Position numbers and translations under genes: made by a program. From the NCBI GenBank assembly GCA_029721435.1, contig CM056574.1, positions 76,675,501-76,739,500 of the forward strand: 64,000 bases of DNA, read 5' to 3'. The notes under the pieces are model-generated. The model had not been told where the DNA came from. It saw only the letters and a list, made by a program, of their open reading frames with translations, and searched no databases. This document shows positions 31,478 to 42,751 of the stretch, one piece after another (the first letter of the stretch is position 1; each line of letters opens with the position of its first letter). Origin of the DNA: Gymnothorax reevesii. Lineage: Eukaryota; Chordata; Actinopteri; Anguilliformes; Muraenidae.

Positions 31478-33536
31478 TGTGATGGAATCTGGAAAAACCT
31501 GTCGGATGTCGCGCTGGTACTTTTCCAGGAAAGAGTGAAAATAGGTTGAAAGTCAATATTTTGGTGAAATTAGGTTTTCATGAAATTAATACTCTACAAC
31601 ATCTTGTCTATTATCCCTAAAAATATCTCATTTTTTCGCGCATTTAATATGTTTAAAAAGTTATTTTTATTAACCACTCTGTGTCTGTCTGATTGTCGTT
31701 ACCTCCTACATTTGAAATCGCGAGTGGCAGAGGTGCGTGAAAATTGCCCATAACTGCTTGTCTACAGAGACTATGAAGACAGTTCACCTGTCAAAGAAAA
31801 CCACATAAGACAAAGATGAAGTAATAATACAGTAATATTACTTCATCTTCATGTTATTTGGTTTTAATTATTATCATAAATGCGCATTTCCCTGCCAGTC
31901 CTATGTGAGCTACGCATCAAATTTCCTCAGTTGATGATAAGATCTGCGACTGACGAGATGATACACAGATGGCAGAGCTTCGAGCAAGAAGGGAGAGCGA
32001 ACTAGCTGCCCAGTTAAACGAATTAGGACGAATCAACCTCGTCAACTCAGGAGATACTAATGCCTTGCAGGATGTTATAATGGATTATTTCACATCCAGA
32101 GAAGATAGCTTGACATTGACTCTGATGATTTTAGTGCTGAACAAGAGCAAGAAGAGTCTGATGAAGGTCAGCTGACTACGGTATCCACAGCTTCCCCATC
32201 CCACCTAGTTAGCCTGCTTGTCGTTCTGATCATACAAGGTGCAATCAAAACCGTCAAGTCAGTCATCTTTCATCAAACAACAAAATGTCATTTGAAATGG
32301 CTATTGCCTTCAGGTGACTTGACTCTTTCTGTACCAATTATAGAGTGTAATTTACTACAATGAATAGCACTCAAGCTAATCTACTCCAGGGTCTGACTGG
32401 GTAAGAAAGTTTCCGAAAAGATCTTGTTCTTTTAGAGGAGCCAAGCAAATTCATCTATCGCGATTTACATGTTATATACAGTACATATATTTTTTCAGAT
32501 CAGACGGAATGTTTTGGTGGCACCTTGCTAAATGACATGATCACTGTTGGTGATGATTAGCCTATTGTATTAGAATTGATATGCTGCATTGTATAAGTGT
32601 TTTATTTTTATTGTAGTTTTGAATACCCAAGGGTATAGTATGAAATTACTGCTTATTTCAATATTTTGACATGTCTTTAGAAGTAATAGCCCTTTGTCTT
32701 GGCAAAAGTTTACATTTTTTAAAGGGATGTATTGGAAAGTAGTGGTTTGTGTCAATATGACATACAGTATTTAATATACTTAATCATTTATGATATATTT
32801 AATGTAAAGTACATAATTGTTTAAGACATAGTGTGTAATAAATTGTTTGTTGTTCACCTGATATGCATATGTGAAATATGCATCATATTTAATTAATAAC
32901 CTTTTCTGTATAATAGGAATGTCTAAGAAAACGATTACTGTACATAGTACTGGTACGTATAGCCTTACTGTTTAAAAGGGTAAAACTGTATAATAGCTTA
33001 ACAATATTTTTATTATTATAAAATAGATCTTATGGTGTGTATGTTTCATCAATATGCAATACGTTTTTTTTTTTCATTCTTGCAATGGTTGTAAAAAAAA
33101 TGACTCCATGAAGTGACAAAACTTTGGCGTTATGTTAAATTCACTGAATGTCTTGATAAACACACACAGTGAATTTTCAACTAATTTATGATTGAGTGTT
33201 GCTTGATGCCAAAATCAACTTTCGGTGCATTTTACAACATGTACACTGACAACACATAGGTGTTTTACTAAAGGAAAGTGACTGACATGTACCTTTTGGA
33301 ACCTTGCCACTCTAATTCCATTTAGAATCCGACTTTAAACCCATTTTTCTCAAAATTCCATGAGAGAAAATCCATCTGATCAGCTGACTTTGGGTGGCCA
33401 TAAAATTTGATACAGACAAGGTATGAAAATAAGGAAAACAGATTTAAAAACAGCTTGAAATTAGCTTCCAAGCAGTATCAGAATCTCCAGGTGGTCAAAT
33501 TTCACCATGTGACTGGTTTTCCCAGATCCCATAACA
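31478..33536. mobile_element. Candidate 2.06-kb DNA element with short inverted repeats
   Basis: The left end TGTGATGGAATCTGGAAAAA and the right end read inverted, TGTTATGGGATCTGGGAAAA, match at about 17 of 20 positions and continue weakly (CC then GTC). Flanks are TATA on the left and TATT on the right, so the target duplication is not clear. The only coding candidate is the short acidic frame at 31969-32175. Much of the interior is AT-rich and unrecognised. The element is inferred. Confidence 0.5.
31969..32175 (+). CDS. Short unrecognised frame, possible N-terminus of a transposon protein
   Basis: 68 codons: MAELRARRESELAAQLNELG, then RINLVNSGDTNALQDVIMDY and FTSREDS. Just after TSREDS a one-base shift would continue as an acidic DSDDFSAEQEQEESDEG stretch. 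A charged helix followed by an acidic tail is common at the start of transposase-like proteins, but I do not recognise a family. It lies in the left part of the candidate element 31478-33536 and the remaining protein is absent. It may be a non-coding relic. Confidence 0.3.
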   Translation: MAELRARRESELAAQLNELGRINLVNSGDTNALQDVIMDYFTSREDSLTLTLMILVLNKSKKSLMKVS

Positions 33537-34017
33537 TATTTATATATAAATATAAAGTGTAAACTAGCTAGACAGGAAGTGCGTATTCTGTACTAAAAGA
33601 TATGAGCAGCTGACTCAGAAGTCACCGCATTACAAAGGTATTATTCATATTATGACGACTGCTCATTTTACAGACCTTGGTCAAGTTGGAGACGCAGAGG
33701 GGATAGGAATCCCCTCAGCTCCACTTGCAGTCACACACACACGCAAGTTATGCACTGCTGTGCTGAGTACGATGATTGAAAACAACCGCTGAGAACATGC
33801 ATAAGGCAAAATCCCAGTGGTGTACAGCCGGAATAAAAATACAACTTCTTGTTGTTACCAAGAAAAAAGGCACAAATAATTTAATAGTGAAAAATTCATA
33901 GACTCTATATCGATCGTGTGTGGTTGTAAGGAAAAAAATTCAGTGTCTTCTCCAATACTGGGTATACTGTTAGGCACTCAGGTCATGAAAAATAGGATGG
34001 AAGGCTTTAATCAGCCA
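33537..34017. other. No gene recognised
   Basis: Unremarkable sequence with short frames only. A CACACACAC stretch lies near 33734-33744. Confidence 0.5.
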
Positions 34018-34229
34018 GCAGCCATAACACAACATGATCTGCTCCAGCTGGGCAGCTGAAGTTAAGCAGTTGTGGGCTTGGTTAGTACTTGGATGCGAGA
34101 CCACCGGGGAAAACCAAGTTGCTGCTGGAAGAGTTGTTGGTGAGCCAGTAGGTTGCGATCTTCCCTCTGGTGGAATAGTCCCCAATGCTCCAGTGAAGTG
34201 ATGTGGACACTGTACTGAAGGAGATGCCA

Positions 34230-34261
<32 letters not shown>

Positions 34262-34495
34262 ACTTAATCAAGACATTAAAGATCCTATGACACTCCCCAA
34301 CAAGAGTAGGGTGTTACCTGGTGTCATGGCTAAATTCCCAACCTGGCTCTTTCAACCTGCCACCTAATCATCCCTTGATCTAATTGGCTATGCAAATTGT
34401 CCCCTCCCTTTCCACCTCAACCCCCCAGGGCTCCCTTGAAAAAAAGATTTCAATCTCAATAGCACTCCCCTTGTTAAATGAAATAAATAAATAAT
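34018..34495 (+). mobile_element. 5S rRNA-derived SINE (SINE3-type)
   Basis: 34030-34130 follows 5S rRNA: GAAGTTAAGCAGTTGTGGGC, TTGGTTAGTACTTGGATGCG and AGACCACCGGGGAA correspond to the internal promoter region of 5S RNA. The body has ATCTTTCGGATGAGACGATA and AACCGAGGTCCTGACT, a core found in fish 5S-derived SINEs. The 3' part ends in an AAATAAATAAATAAT-type tail at 34478-34495. It is transcribed by RNA polymerase III when active and depends on a LINE. It is diverged and is not a 5S rRNA gene. Confidence 0.9.
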
Positions 34496-36056
34496 ACATT
34501 TTAACACCCAAGCATTCACCGACGATGCAACTGAGCCAAAGTAGAGAGACCAAGGACTTGGAATCATTTTCACAACCTCCATCTACCCATTTAGTCCCCC
34601 TTTTCCACTTCAGCGTTTGGAACGTGTTTTGGAATTCCTGCAGTTTCACACTTTTGTAGCATACAGGCTCTGCATAGTTCACCCCTACCAGCTCTGTCGA
34701 TGTGCCCTGCCCCCTTCTACAACCTTGCTTAACATCCCCATCTCTTCAATGTAGAACTAATTTTTGTGTTTGTCTACAACAACCTACCTGCTTCAGTAAA
34801 TCCACCTCTGCTTGAACTCCATAATTTTACACCGCAATTTTTTTTTAAAATGGAGCCAGATCATTGTCAGATTTGCTAAAAAGTTATTACTGAAGGATGG
34901 TTCCATTCCAAATGTCCAATAAACATTGAAATAAAATGTAGACTTGTACAGCTGCAGCTTAGAGGATAAGTAAAAAATCACTGAATTCTGTTCATATTCA
35001 ATCAGAATTTTCTATGTGCTTGGGTATAAGTCACTAAGCATTGCATGTAAGAGGTTGGTAGCTCCATTCGCTGGCCAATTGGAGAAGATATAATTAGAAG
35101 AGAGAGGATACCAACTCAAAGAGGCCTGTTCTTCAGAGATAATGACAAACAGCAAAATGGCCAAGAAACCATGCATTTGGAAGAGATTGCAAAAAAGTTT
35201 AGATCCTCCCTTTTGGACATCCAAGAATATTGTATCTTGCCAAAGAAACAGCATAACATGGGATCTTTTTGGGTGAACGGCATTGCCGTGCACAGTGGAT
35301 GTTTGCGAAATGGTATAAAGCCATCTACATGGAGCATGTTGACAAAGTCCCCTGTACAAAACTAGCTCCGCCTGCCATTTGGAGAACGATCTATATCCTC
35401 CACCAATTTTTCAACCCTTCCTCTTTCATTCAATCAACTCACCTCATCAGCATTTCCGCCAGGCTTTTTGCATCTGGGAAATAAAAAATAAAAAAGTTTA
35501 ATTTCAAACTGAAGAAAATCTTAACCAATTGCAGATCTTTTTAAAAATAATATAATAATACTACACAGGAGCGTGTTTAAGCCCTGGCTACTGGGCTATA
35601 GTCCGGGGTACCTTTTCTTTAGCCCGGGGTCTTTTTTTACGCCTAAAAAATAAGACAAGTATGAACTCAGAGCTCTTGCAACTACTGAGTCTTTAGCTTA
35701 TATTGTAGTAATTTTTTGGCGGCGTGCGTTAGAAAGTTACCGTGGTTACGGGGACGCTTATGTGTCTGTTCCGTACTCATAAAAGCCTCCCTCTTCCACC
35801 CGTAGGCTATATATATATATATATCTATGTTTGCACCCACAAAGTTCATAATGTCCGAAATGTGACATTTAGGAGCGAGCCAGTAGCGCAACCAAAAAAA
35901 AGAATCTGAGAAAAACATAAAGCGATAAAGGTAACGTTTATTTATTAGATATAAGCCTTCCATAATTCATGAAATGAATATGTCATGTCATTTGCATCTG
36001 GCATAGTTAACAGTGAACTTTTTCTCGTTGCGGTGGATAGCCACAATATCAGCTTG
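34496..36056. other. No gene recognised
   Basis: Open frames reach 115 codons (35012-35359, minus) but overlap others on both strands and resemble nothing known. 35575-35650 has a GC-rich CCTGGCTACTGGGCTATAGT and AGCCCGGGGTC stretch that looks like a transposon end. A (TA)n run lies at about 35810-35823. Confidence 0.45.
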
Positions 36057-36604
36057 TAAAATACTGTTCAACTGACCACTGGCCAATTATCGGGACCCCA
36101 AAGAAAATAGACTATAAATCTATAACTGCAGCTTTTCTCATATTTATCGTTCTCTAATGAAAATAAATAGATCATTTTGCACCTGGACCAAGCAGTCACC
36201 GATTTCATACATGCTGGGTGAATAATCCTCAACATGCAGGACTTCAGATCAGAGTGGAAGGGAGCATCCAATCTGATCTATCACGGTAGAAGATAAGAGA
36301 TTGATGTTGATACGAGCCATAGATGCATGGCAAATGCTATTACTTGGCTAGCTCGCATCAACATCAATCGTTAACCTTCTATCCTAATGGAGTAGATTGG
36401 ATGCGCTCTTCCACTCTGAAGTCCTGCATGTTGAGGATTATTCACGCAAGCATGTATGAAATCGGTGACTGTTTTGTCAGAGTGCAAGGTGATTTATTTT
36501 CATTAGAGTATGATAAAAATGAGAAAAGCAGCGGTTCTTAGGTTTAAAGTCTATTTTCTTCAGGCTTCCGATAATTAGCTAGCGGTCAGTTGAAAAGTAT
36601 TTTA
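36057..36604. mobile_element. Foldback (hairpin) MITE, 548 bp
   Basis: Two arms of about 260 bp face each other around a loop near 36317-36346. Matching blocks include TAAAATACTGTTCAACTGAC and GGTCAGTTGAAAAGTATTTTA at the ends, CATGCAGGACTTCAGA and TCTGAAGTCCTGCATG further in, and TTGATGTTGATACGAGC and GCTCGCATCAACATCAA next to the loop. TA stands at both edges, consistent with a Tc1/mariner-type target, although TA may be part of the repeat itself. No coding frame is seen. The transcript would form a long imperfect double strand. Confidence 0.88.
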
Positions 36605-36723
36605 TCGATTGCAGCGGTTGTTCAAAATACTGGTTCAAAAACTAACTTCGCTTCCCCAATATACTCTCTTGACGATTATATGCTTATCTGCGCAATGCCT
36701 CAACTAAGAGCATGTGTTACGAA

Positions 36724-37474
36724 CAGGGACGTCTCTAGGACGAAAGATTGGTGGGGCCTAGCTTTAAAACAATTAATAGCCCTGAATTGCACTCAATCAT
36801 TTGAATAATTGACCAACAATGCTTCCAGGATTTTCCTGGCTTTTTTATTGTTTTATTGATTTTTTGCAGTAACTTTTTCAAAAGGTGGCGATAAAAGTTA
36901 CAGTGTCTTGGCGATTTATTTTTTTGTCCGCAAGAAATTTGCGTGGATTGTGGTTGAATTTGCTTTAATAGTTGCAGTCGCGACATGCAAACTCCTTGAG
37001 GGACTGAGAAATAGATTCACTCAGAGAACATGCCGGTACGATACATTTCGGTACAGCGACAATCATTAATCTGGACGCATAATTTCATGTATTTGAATGA
37101 GCGTAATTCAGAATTGCACACAGACGTTTCATATGGTCTTTTATTTATTTTTTTTAAACAAAAGGATCATGAAGCGCCAGTTAAATCACTTGATGTGTGG
37201 AAAAGGTAGTGCAGACGTTTGAGAGCAGTTTGTCAATCAAAGCGTTGAACAATTTTGAGTGGTCTGAATAATATTTCTGATCTGAATTTACCCATTATTT
37301 AGTCGTCAATATATCGCACGGAGAGAGAAACCGTAACTTCGATTGCCAGAGGATTATTGTCATAATTGGAAAACGTGTTAATAACGGAAAATAACGAAGT
37401 ACAAGCCAGGAACAATCATTGACGCAAAGGCATGGGCCGGGCCCCACCAATTATCACTTCCAGAGACGACACTG
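36724..37474. mobile_element. Non-autonomous hAT element, 751 bp
   Basis: The left end CAGGGACGTCTCTAGGACGA and the right end inverted CAGTGTCGTCTCTGGAAGTG share most positions, then both continue ATTGGTGGGGCC. Flanks are GTTACGAA (36716-36723) and GTCACGAA (37475-37482), a target duplication with one change. No transposase frame is visible. Confidence 0.88.
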
Positions 37475-37482
37475 GTCACGAA

Positions 37483-37955
37483 CAGTCTGCGGTCACAAAG
37501 CAGTCTGTGTTTTAGGGCTGATAACGTCGCTCATCGTCCTCACTTTCTGACATCACAAAATTTGCCCTCTGATCCACAGTATTAGTCACCGAAGCCAAGG
37601 ACTTATAAATAGACTGTTGGACTTCTGCAGCAGACCAGTTTGTGTACTTGCTATTTAGCGTATTGTGGAGCACTTTAATCATGAGTGTCAGACAGGCATT
37701 TACAAATTTGCCAAGTACACAACTCAGCTGACAGAGACAAGGTTGATTGCCTTGCCATTCTCATTGATGCATGAGTACAGCCGTGCTGTGATTGGCTGTT
37801 GGCACGTACAATAGTATTATAACCTGTACCAGAGCTGTGATTGCCTGATGTAGCCTACGTAATGCAACCAGCTGCTGACTGTATCTTGAGTGATTTTAGA
37901 ATTTTTTTTTTCTTCACTAAAGGGTGTGAATTTACAAGTGTTCTCCAGTGTCTTT
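37483..37955. other. No gene recognised
   Basis: Short frames only. It separates the hAT element from the long-inverted-repeat element starting at 37962. Confidence 0.5.
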
Positions 37956-37961
37956 TGTCCG

Positions 37962-38322
37962 TATGGGGTAAGGTTGCTGTCTAAAGTTTCGTGCATGTAC
38001 ACATAAAAATCGTACACGTATTAAAAATGTGTGCGTGTTATTCTATAGTTGTGCATAAGTAAAACATTTGTAAACTCTTGTTTAAGTCAAATCACGCATA
38101 GATTATGCAGTGTATAAATTCTCTGTGAGAATACAACTCATTAAGTTACAACTTCACAAAATTACAAACACGGATCGCAGTTTACGGACGTCACTCTCTT
38201 CAGAATGAATACGAACCTGAATTGTGTGAAATAACTGTCAAAACTACGTCACGAGGTCATGGGCATTATGTATCGAGTGGAAGATATCATCGATCTACAA
38301 ACTGCGCATGTGTTAGAAATTC
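37962..38322 (+). repeat. Left inverted repeat of the 4.8-kb element
   Basis: Arm of about 360 bp, matching 42386-42745 in reverse with moderate divergence (single-base changes every 10-20 bp and small indels). Confidence 0.88.
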
Positions 38323-38352
38323 GACCGTGGGTTCAATTTCATGGCGCCAAGA

Positions 38353-39702
38353 TATGGAATTATATTTGTGCCACAATCCTGAGCGAGCAATTGGACATTT
38401 TGAGCGCAGAAAAATATATTTTGCAAGCACACAAATCTTGTTTAGAGAAAAAAGAAATTTTGTGAGCAAACAAAACCTTCTGATTGGGCGAACAAAACTA
38501 TTCTGTGCTCAACAAATATTTTTGCATGTTTGCTATGATCAATATAAACGTGCAATATTAACCCCCTTCCCTCAGTTTCACTCTATACCCTCTCGCAAAC
38601 TCATGTTCTGCGCGCTGGCAGACCGCAGCATGCTCGCTCAAAGCATGTCTCTCCCTCTCTCTCAGTCTGACCTCTCTGTGGGCGCTCAACTTCACCTGCG
38701 CGCTCGCTCGAGCTGTGCTGAGTGTTACAAATGTGCCACGATTCTGATTGGCTGCTTCGGTCTCCAATTAGATGCATTATGCCCAACCACCAAAGAATAG
38801 GGGGAAAGGTAATGACGAATTTCGTCTGTGACTGGATAACAGTACTGCCCTTGTTTAGGACAGGTTAAGTTTAATGTTAAATCTCTAATATCTTGAGACA
38901 TCCACTGTTGTCTGACTCTTGACTCATATACCTCTTAAGCAACACTGGCTGCTGCTAACTATAGCATTGCACAATGTCTTCTGAAAATCAAAACCAAAAT
39001 GCCACACCGCAGCCACGAGCACCATGTTTTATGGACCTTTATGAAATTTTGTTGGTTAGTCTGTACACCTTCGGCTTGCGAACCAAGTTAGCTATCTAGT
39101 TAGGTTGCTAGCGTCAGGTCAGCCAACTAATGTCCGGAGAAAAGCAGAAGATTACTGACGTTAATGTTATTTCCATGATAGCTGGCAAACTGAACAGTAT
39201 TAAAAAATAGCTTTGGCACCATTCTCCGGCTGATTCATTTCAACATATAACGCCTGAAGAAGGCACTTTACAGATAAGTCTATCGACATAAAAGTTTGCC
39301 TTGACGTTCATTCACAAATGAACCAACCGAAATAATGACCTCTACCGTGGAGAGTGCTCTGCACAGCTCGAGCGAGCGCGCAGGTGAAGCTGAGAGAGAG
39401 GGAGAGACATGCTTTGAGCGAGCATGCTGCGGTCTGCCAGCGTGCAGAACATGAGTTTGCGAGAGGGTATAGAGTGAAACTGAGGGAAGGGGGTTAATAT
39501 TGCACGTTTATATTGATCATAGCAAACATGCAAAAATATTTGTTGAGCACAGAATTATTTTATTCGCTCAATCGGAAGGTTTTGTTTGCTCACAAAATTA
39601 CTTTTTTCTCTAAACAAGATTTGTGTGCTTGCGAAATATATTTTTCCGCGCTCAAAATGTCCAATTGCTCGCTCAGGATTGTGGCACAAATATAATTCCA
39701 TA
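38353..39702. mobile_element. Nested 1.35-kb element with ~370-bp inverted repeats and 6-bp direct repeat
   Basis: Arms are 38353-~38735 and ~39345-39702, starting TATGGAATTATATTTGTGCC on the left and inverted on the right, sharing CACAATCCTGAGCGAGCAAT and other long blocks. CCAAGA precedes (38347-38352) and follows (39703-39708). A 26-base GTCTGACCTCTCTGTGGG-type segment is present only in the left arm. The middle (38736-39344) has no recognisable gene. Its TATGG ends and 6-bp duplication match the surrounding element, so both probably used the same transposase. Confidence 0.85.
39345..39702 (-). repeat. Right inverted repeat of the nested element
   Basis: Reverse complement of 38353-~38735, with high identity over most of its length, for example GGGGGTTAATATTGCACGTT against its partner near 38550. 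Confidence 0.88.
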
Positions 39703-39707
39703 CCAAG

Positions 39708-39740
39708 ATGGCAGACGATGCGGACACAGCAAGAAATCAG
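39708..39740 (+). other. Candidate first coding exon inside the 4.8-kb element
   Basis: ATGGCAGACGATGCGGACAC begins an 11-codon frame (MADDADTARNQ) that runs into CAG followed by GTAATG, a good splice donor. The A of this ATG is the last base of the CCAAGA direct repeat of the nested element, so the insertion hit the immediate 5' side of this segment. A possible terminal exon lies at 41078-41217. The reading is by eye; expression is not shown. Confidence 0.3.
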
Positions 39741-41077
39741 GTAATGTTAACCTCTTTTTGCTTGTTCTAGCATGATATTCGCAAAATATAATGGAGTTGA
39801 AAATGAAGCGGCTTTACTTTCGTTGATAGCCTTTGTTTCTAGTTACGTAACTTAATCGGCATCTTTGTGCTTGGTGCAGTTAGCCGGTATAACGTTACTC
39901 AACACGGCACACAGCCTAATGTCGATACTGAACAGCAGAGCCATGTAGAGTGAGAGTCGCGTCAACTCCGTTCACTCCAGACCAATGTTTTACAGTAATG
40001 GCGGGTCGTGGAGTCCCCCAATAGTTCAGGAAGTTACCGACGAAGACTATTAGTCCAGCAGCTGAGATGAAGCGGAATGGACCGTTCGTGATCTTTCAAA
40101 AGGTAAGACGATTAAAGATTAGACCGTATATTGTCAGCCCATCTGAATTAAATTAACACGTACAGTAAAGCGTTTCCCTGGATTATCCCCTGTATAATTC
40201 GAGATATATTGAATGTTTAAGGGCAGAAGATTAGGCTAGGATACTAGCTAGGTACAGTTAGCGACACAGTTACTACCGCTAACCACGAGCAGCAGCATAA
40301 TGAAAAACTGCCTTCTCTCAGTGTCATTTCATCCAACGACACCATATTCGGAATAGTGAAATGTTAGAGAATTAAGGTAAATATAACATCAGACTGACTA
40401 TAGTGGTAGAGGTGGAGTAACGTTCGTGAGCTTCTCTTTGAGTACAAGGTAGCTAACGTTAGCTATTATAATAAAGTTTACATTACACAATGTTAAAGCA
40501 GAAAGCCATCCGTTTCGGTGATACATCGCTATTAATATTGATTGTATGAGCTAATTACTGCTATTCAATTAGCTATAACGTCACCTATAGTTATAGTTTT
40601 TATGATTTGAAATTATATTGACTGTTACTTGTCAATAGTATGTCGCAGCTCATTTTGCTAATTTTGGATTGATGGTTAAGGGAGAGGGAAGCTGGAGGAC
40701 CAAATAGAAAATTGAAAACAGAAAGAATTGGCCAAATAGGCTAAACAATTTGGAATATTAAGCATAGAAGACAAAGTGGGGAGTTATACTGAATAGTATA
40801 AATATTGAGCTGTACTTTTTTACTTGTCTGAAGGACTGCAAAGAACATGATCCATCTTTATACTAACTCCTGTTACATATTACTGATGCCAGTCACCATA
40901 CTTCCTTAAACATCAGCAGCATAGCTGATTACAACTACTTAAGTTCCATAAGCTAAGTTGGGAAACAAAGACCGTGCCTCATCTCTCAGCACCATTTCCC
41001 ATCCAAGCCCATATAGGTGTGTCTCACCCTTTCTCCTGTCTTTTCTCCCAGTCTCTCTCTCTCTCTTTCTCTCTCAG

Positions 41078-41217
41078 AAGAAGTGCAAGCGAATCAGTAA
41101 GAGCCAGAGAACTTCCTGCAATGAGACAGACCACTCTCACCCTGCACCCTGAGTCTTGACTCCCTAAGCTATACAAGCCTTTCCCCGTTCCTTACTTTTA
41201 ATAAACTAGACAATAAA
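41078..41217 (+). other. Candidate terminal exon with poly(A) signals
   Basis: A pyrimidine tract CTCTCTCTCTTTCTCTCTCAG ends at 41077 and is followed by an open phase-0 frame reading KKCKRISKSQRTSCNETDHS and HPAP, then a stop at about 41150. AATAAA occurs at 41200-41205 and 41212-41217, followed by a GT-rich stretch. Together with 39708-39740 this could form a short transcript carried by the element. The pairing is inferred. Confidence 0.3.
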
Positions 41218-42385
41218 GCTTCCAAATCGTGTGGTCTTTGGTTGTGAAAAAATGCATGTGCAGTGTTTAAATTTGATCACCTCACGTATTTATGGTTGTT
41301 GTAATTTTGAATGATTGTTAGATTTCTCCTGCTGAATTGAGCCTACAAACTGTACATTTGTAATCAAACCCGCAGCGATTGGAGCATCCCCACGCAGCAC
41401 AGCAAACCATGGTCGAGATAATATACAAGGACAACATGGAGGAGAGGGCACAGACAAACTATTTCACATGCTATTCATGTTTCTGAGATTATTCAAGATT
41501 TTTTTTCATGAAGTACTTGTACATAAGAGCGATATAAAAATATATACAGAAAATGTATTTGTATAACTATAAGTTTGTATGTTAATGTGTCTTGTTCTGT
41601 CTGGATATATAGTGTGTAATGAGCTCTTCCTAAAAATATTACTGTACATGCAGGCCTAGATAAATTTATACCTTCTGCATGCAAAAAGTTGTTTTGAACG
41701 TATGTATTGGTGCTTAGTGGTATGTGCAGATGTGCATAAAAATTATGAGCATATAAATTATAATTATCACCAGTGGATTTTCTAAGATGCCACACTGAAC
41801 ATTATGCTGCTTTTATTGATCCAGGGACTAATTGTGCTGTCAGCTGATACTCATTGATAGTCACCTGTCAGTCCTCTGTCCTGTCTGAAACTCATGACGA
41901 TTACATTAGTTAATTACTGAATTGATGACTTAGATCCTCCATTTCCACGGGATGACTAAAACCCCAAGAAAAAGAAGAAATGGTAGAAAATTAAACAATT
42001 TTGAAACGTCCCTTCCCATCCCTCTGCATAATAAACATTCGAGGATAAAGTTATTGGGGGTGTTGTTAAACTCTTCGCTCTCAACTTTTGAGCGGCCGTT
42101 TTTGAGTAATGACGAGTGGCTAACTCAAATTCACTGATTTCATTTGCGACATCACTTCATGTGGATGAGCGAATTGAATGTAATCGTGTCTGTCCTGTTC
42201 TCTAGCTAGTTGGCATTGGTTTATGTGTCCTGTTGTGGGTATTGTGCGGATAAATATTGATTCCAATAGTTTGAAATATCATCTGGCATGCTAGTTATCA
42301 TTGAACTCAGCTATGCTTGCCATCGCGTGCCGAACGTGCCAGGAAACCTTTGAAATTGCGATATCAAAACAGTAAATCCAAAATG

Positions 42386-42745
42386 TTTCTGACACACGCG
42401 CAGTTTGTAGAATCAATGTTATCCTCCGCTCGATACATAATGCCAGTGACCTCGTGACGTAGTTTTGACAGTTATTTTACGCTGTTCAGAATCGTATTCA
42501 TTCTGAAGAAAGTGACGTCCGTAAACTGCAATCCGTATTTGTAATTTAGTGAAGTTGTAACTTTATGAGATGTATTCTCACAGAAAATTTATACACTGCA
42601 TAATCTATGCGTGATTTGACTTAAACAAGAGTTCACAAATTTTTTATTCATGCACAACTATAGACTAACACGCACACATTTTTTAAAACATGCACGATTT
42701 TTATGTGTACATGCACAAAACATTTGACAGTAACCTTACCCCATA
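42386..42745 (-). repeat. Right inverted repeat of the 4.8-kb element
   Basis: Reverse-complement partner of 37962-38322, ending CCTTACCCCATA before TGTCCG. Confidence 0.88.
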
Positions 42746-42751
42746 TGTCCG

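Larger units (their letters stand above)
37962..42745. mobile_element. 4.8-kb element with ~360-bp inverted repeats and 6-bp direct repeat
   Basis: The arms are 37962-38322 and about 42386-42745. They begin TATGGGGTAAGGTT and share TGTACACATAAAAATCG, AGTCAAATCACGCATAGATT and CAAAACTACGTCACGAGGTC in opposite orientation. TGTCCG lies on both sides (37956-37961 and 42746-42751). The 6-bp duplication with termini beginning TA is what I recall for IS3EU elements, but no transposase is recognisable and that assignment is only a suggestion. The interior contains a second, nested element (38353-39702) with the same kind of ends and some exon-like segments. Confidence 0.85.

Noticed and set aside
34030..34135. 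Possible 5S rRNA gene
   Set aside because: The 5S-like segment is diverged and is followed by a SINE body and an AAAT tail, so it is the head of a 5S-derived SINE.
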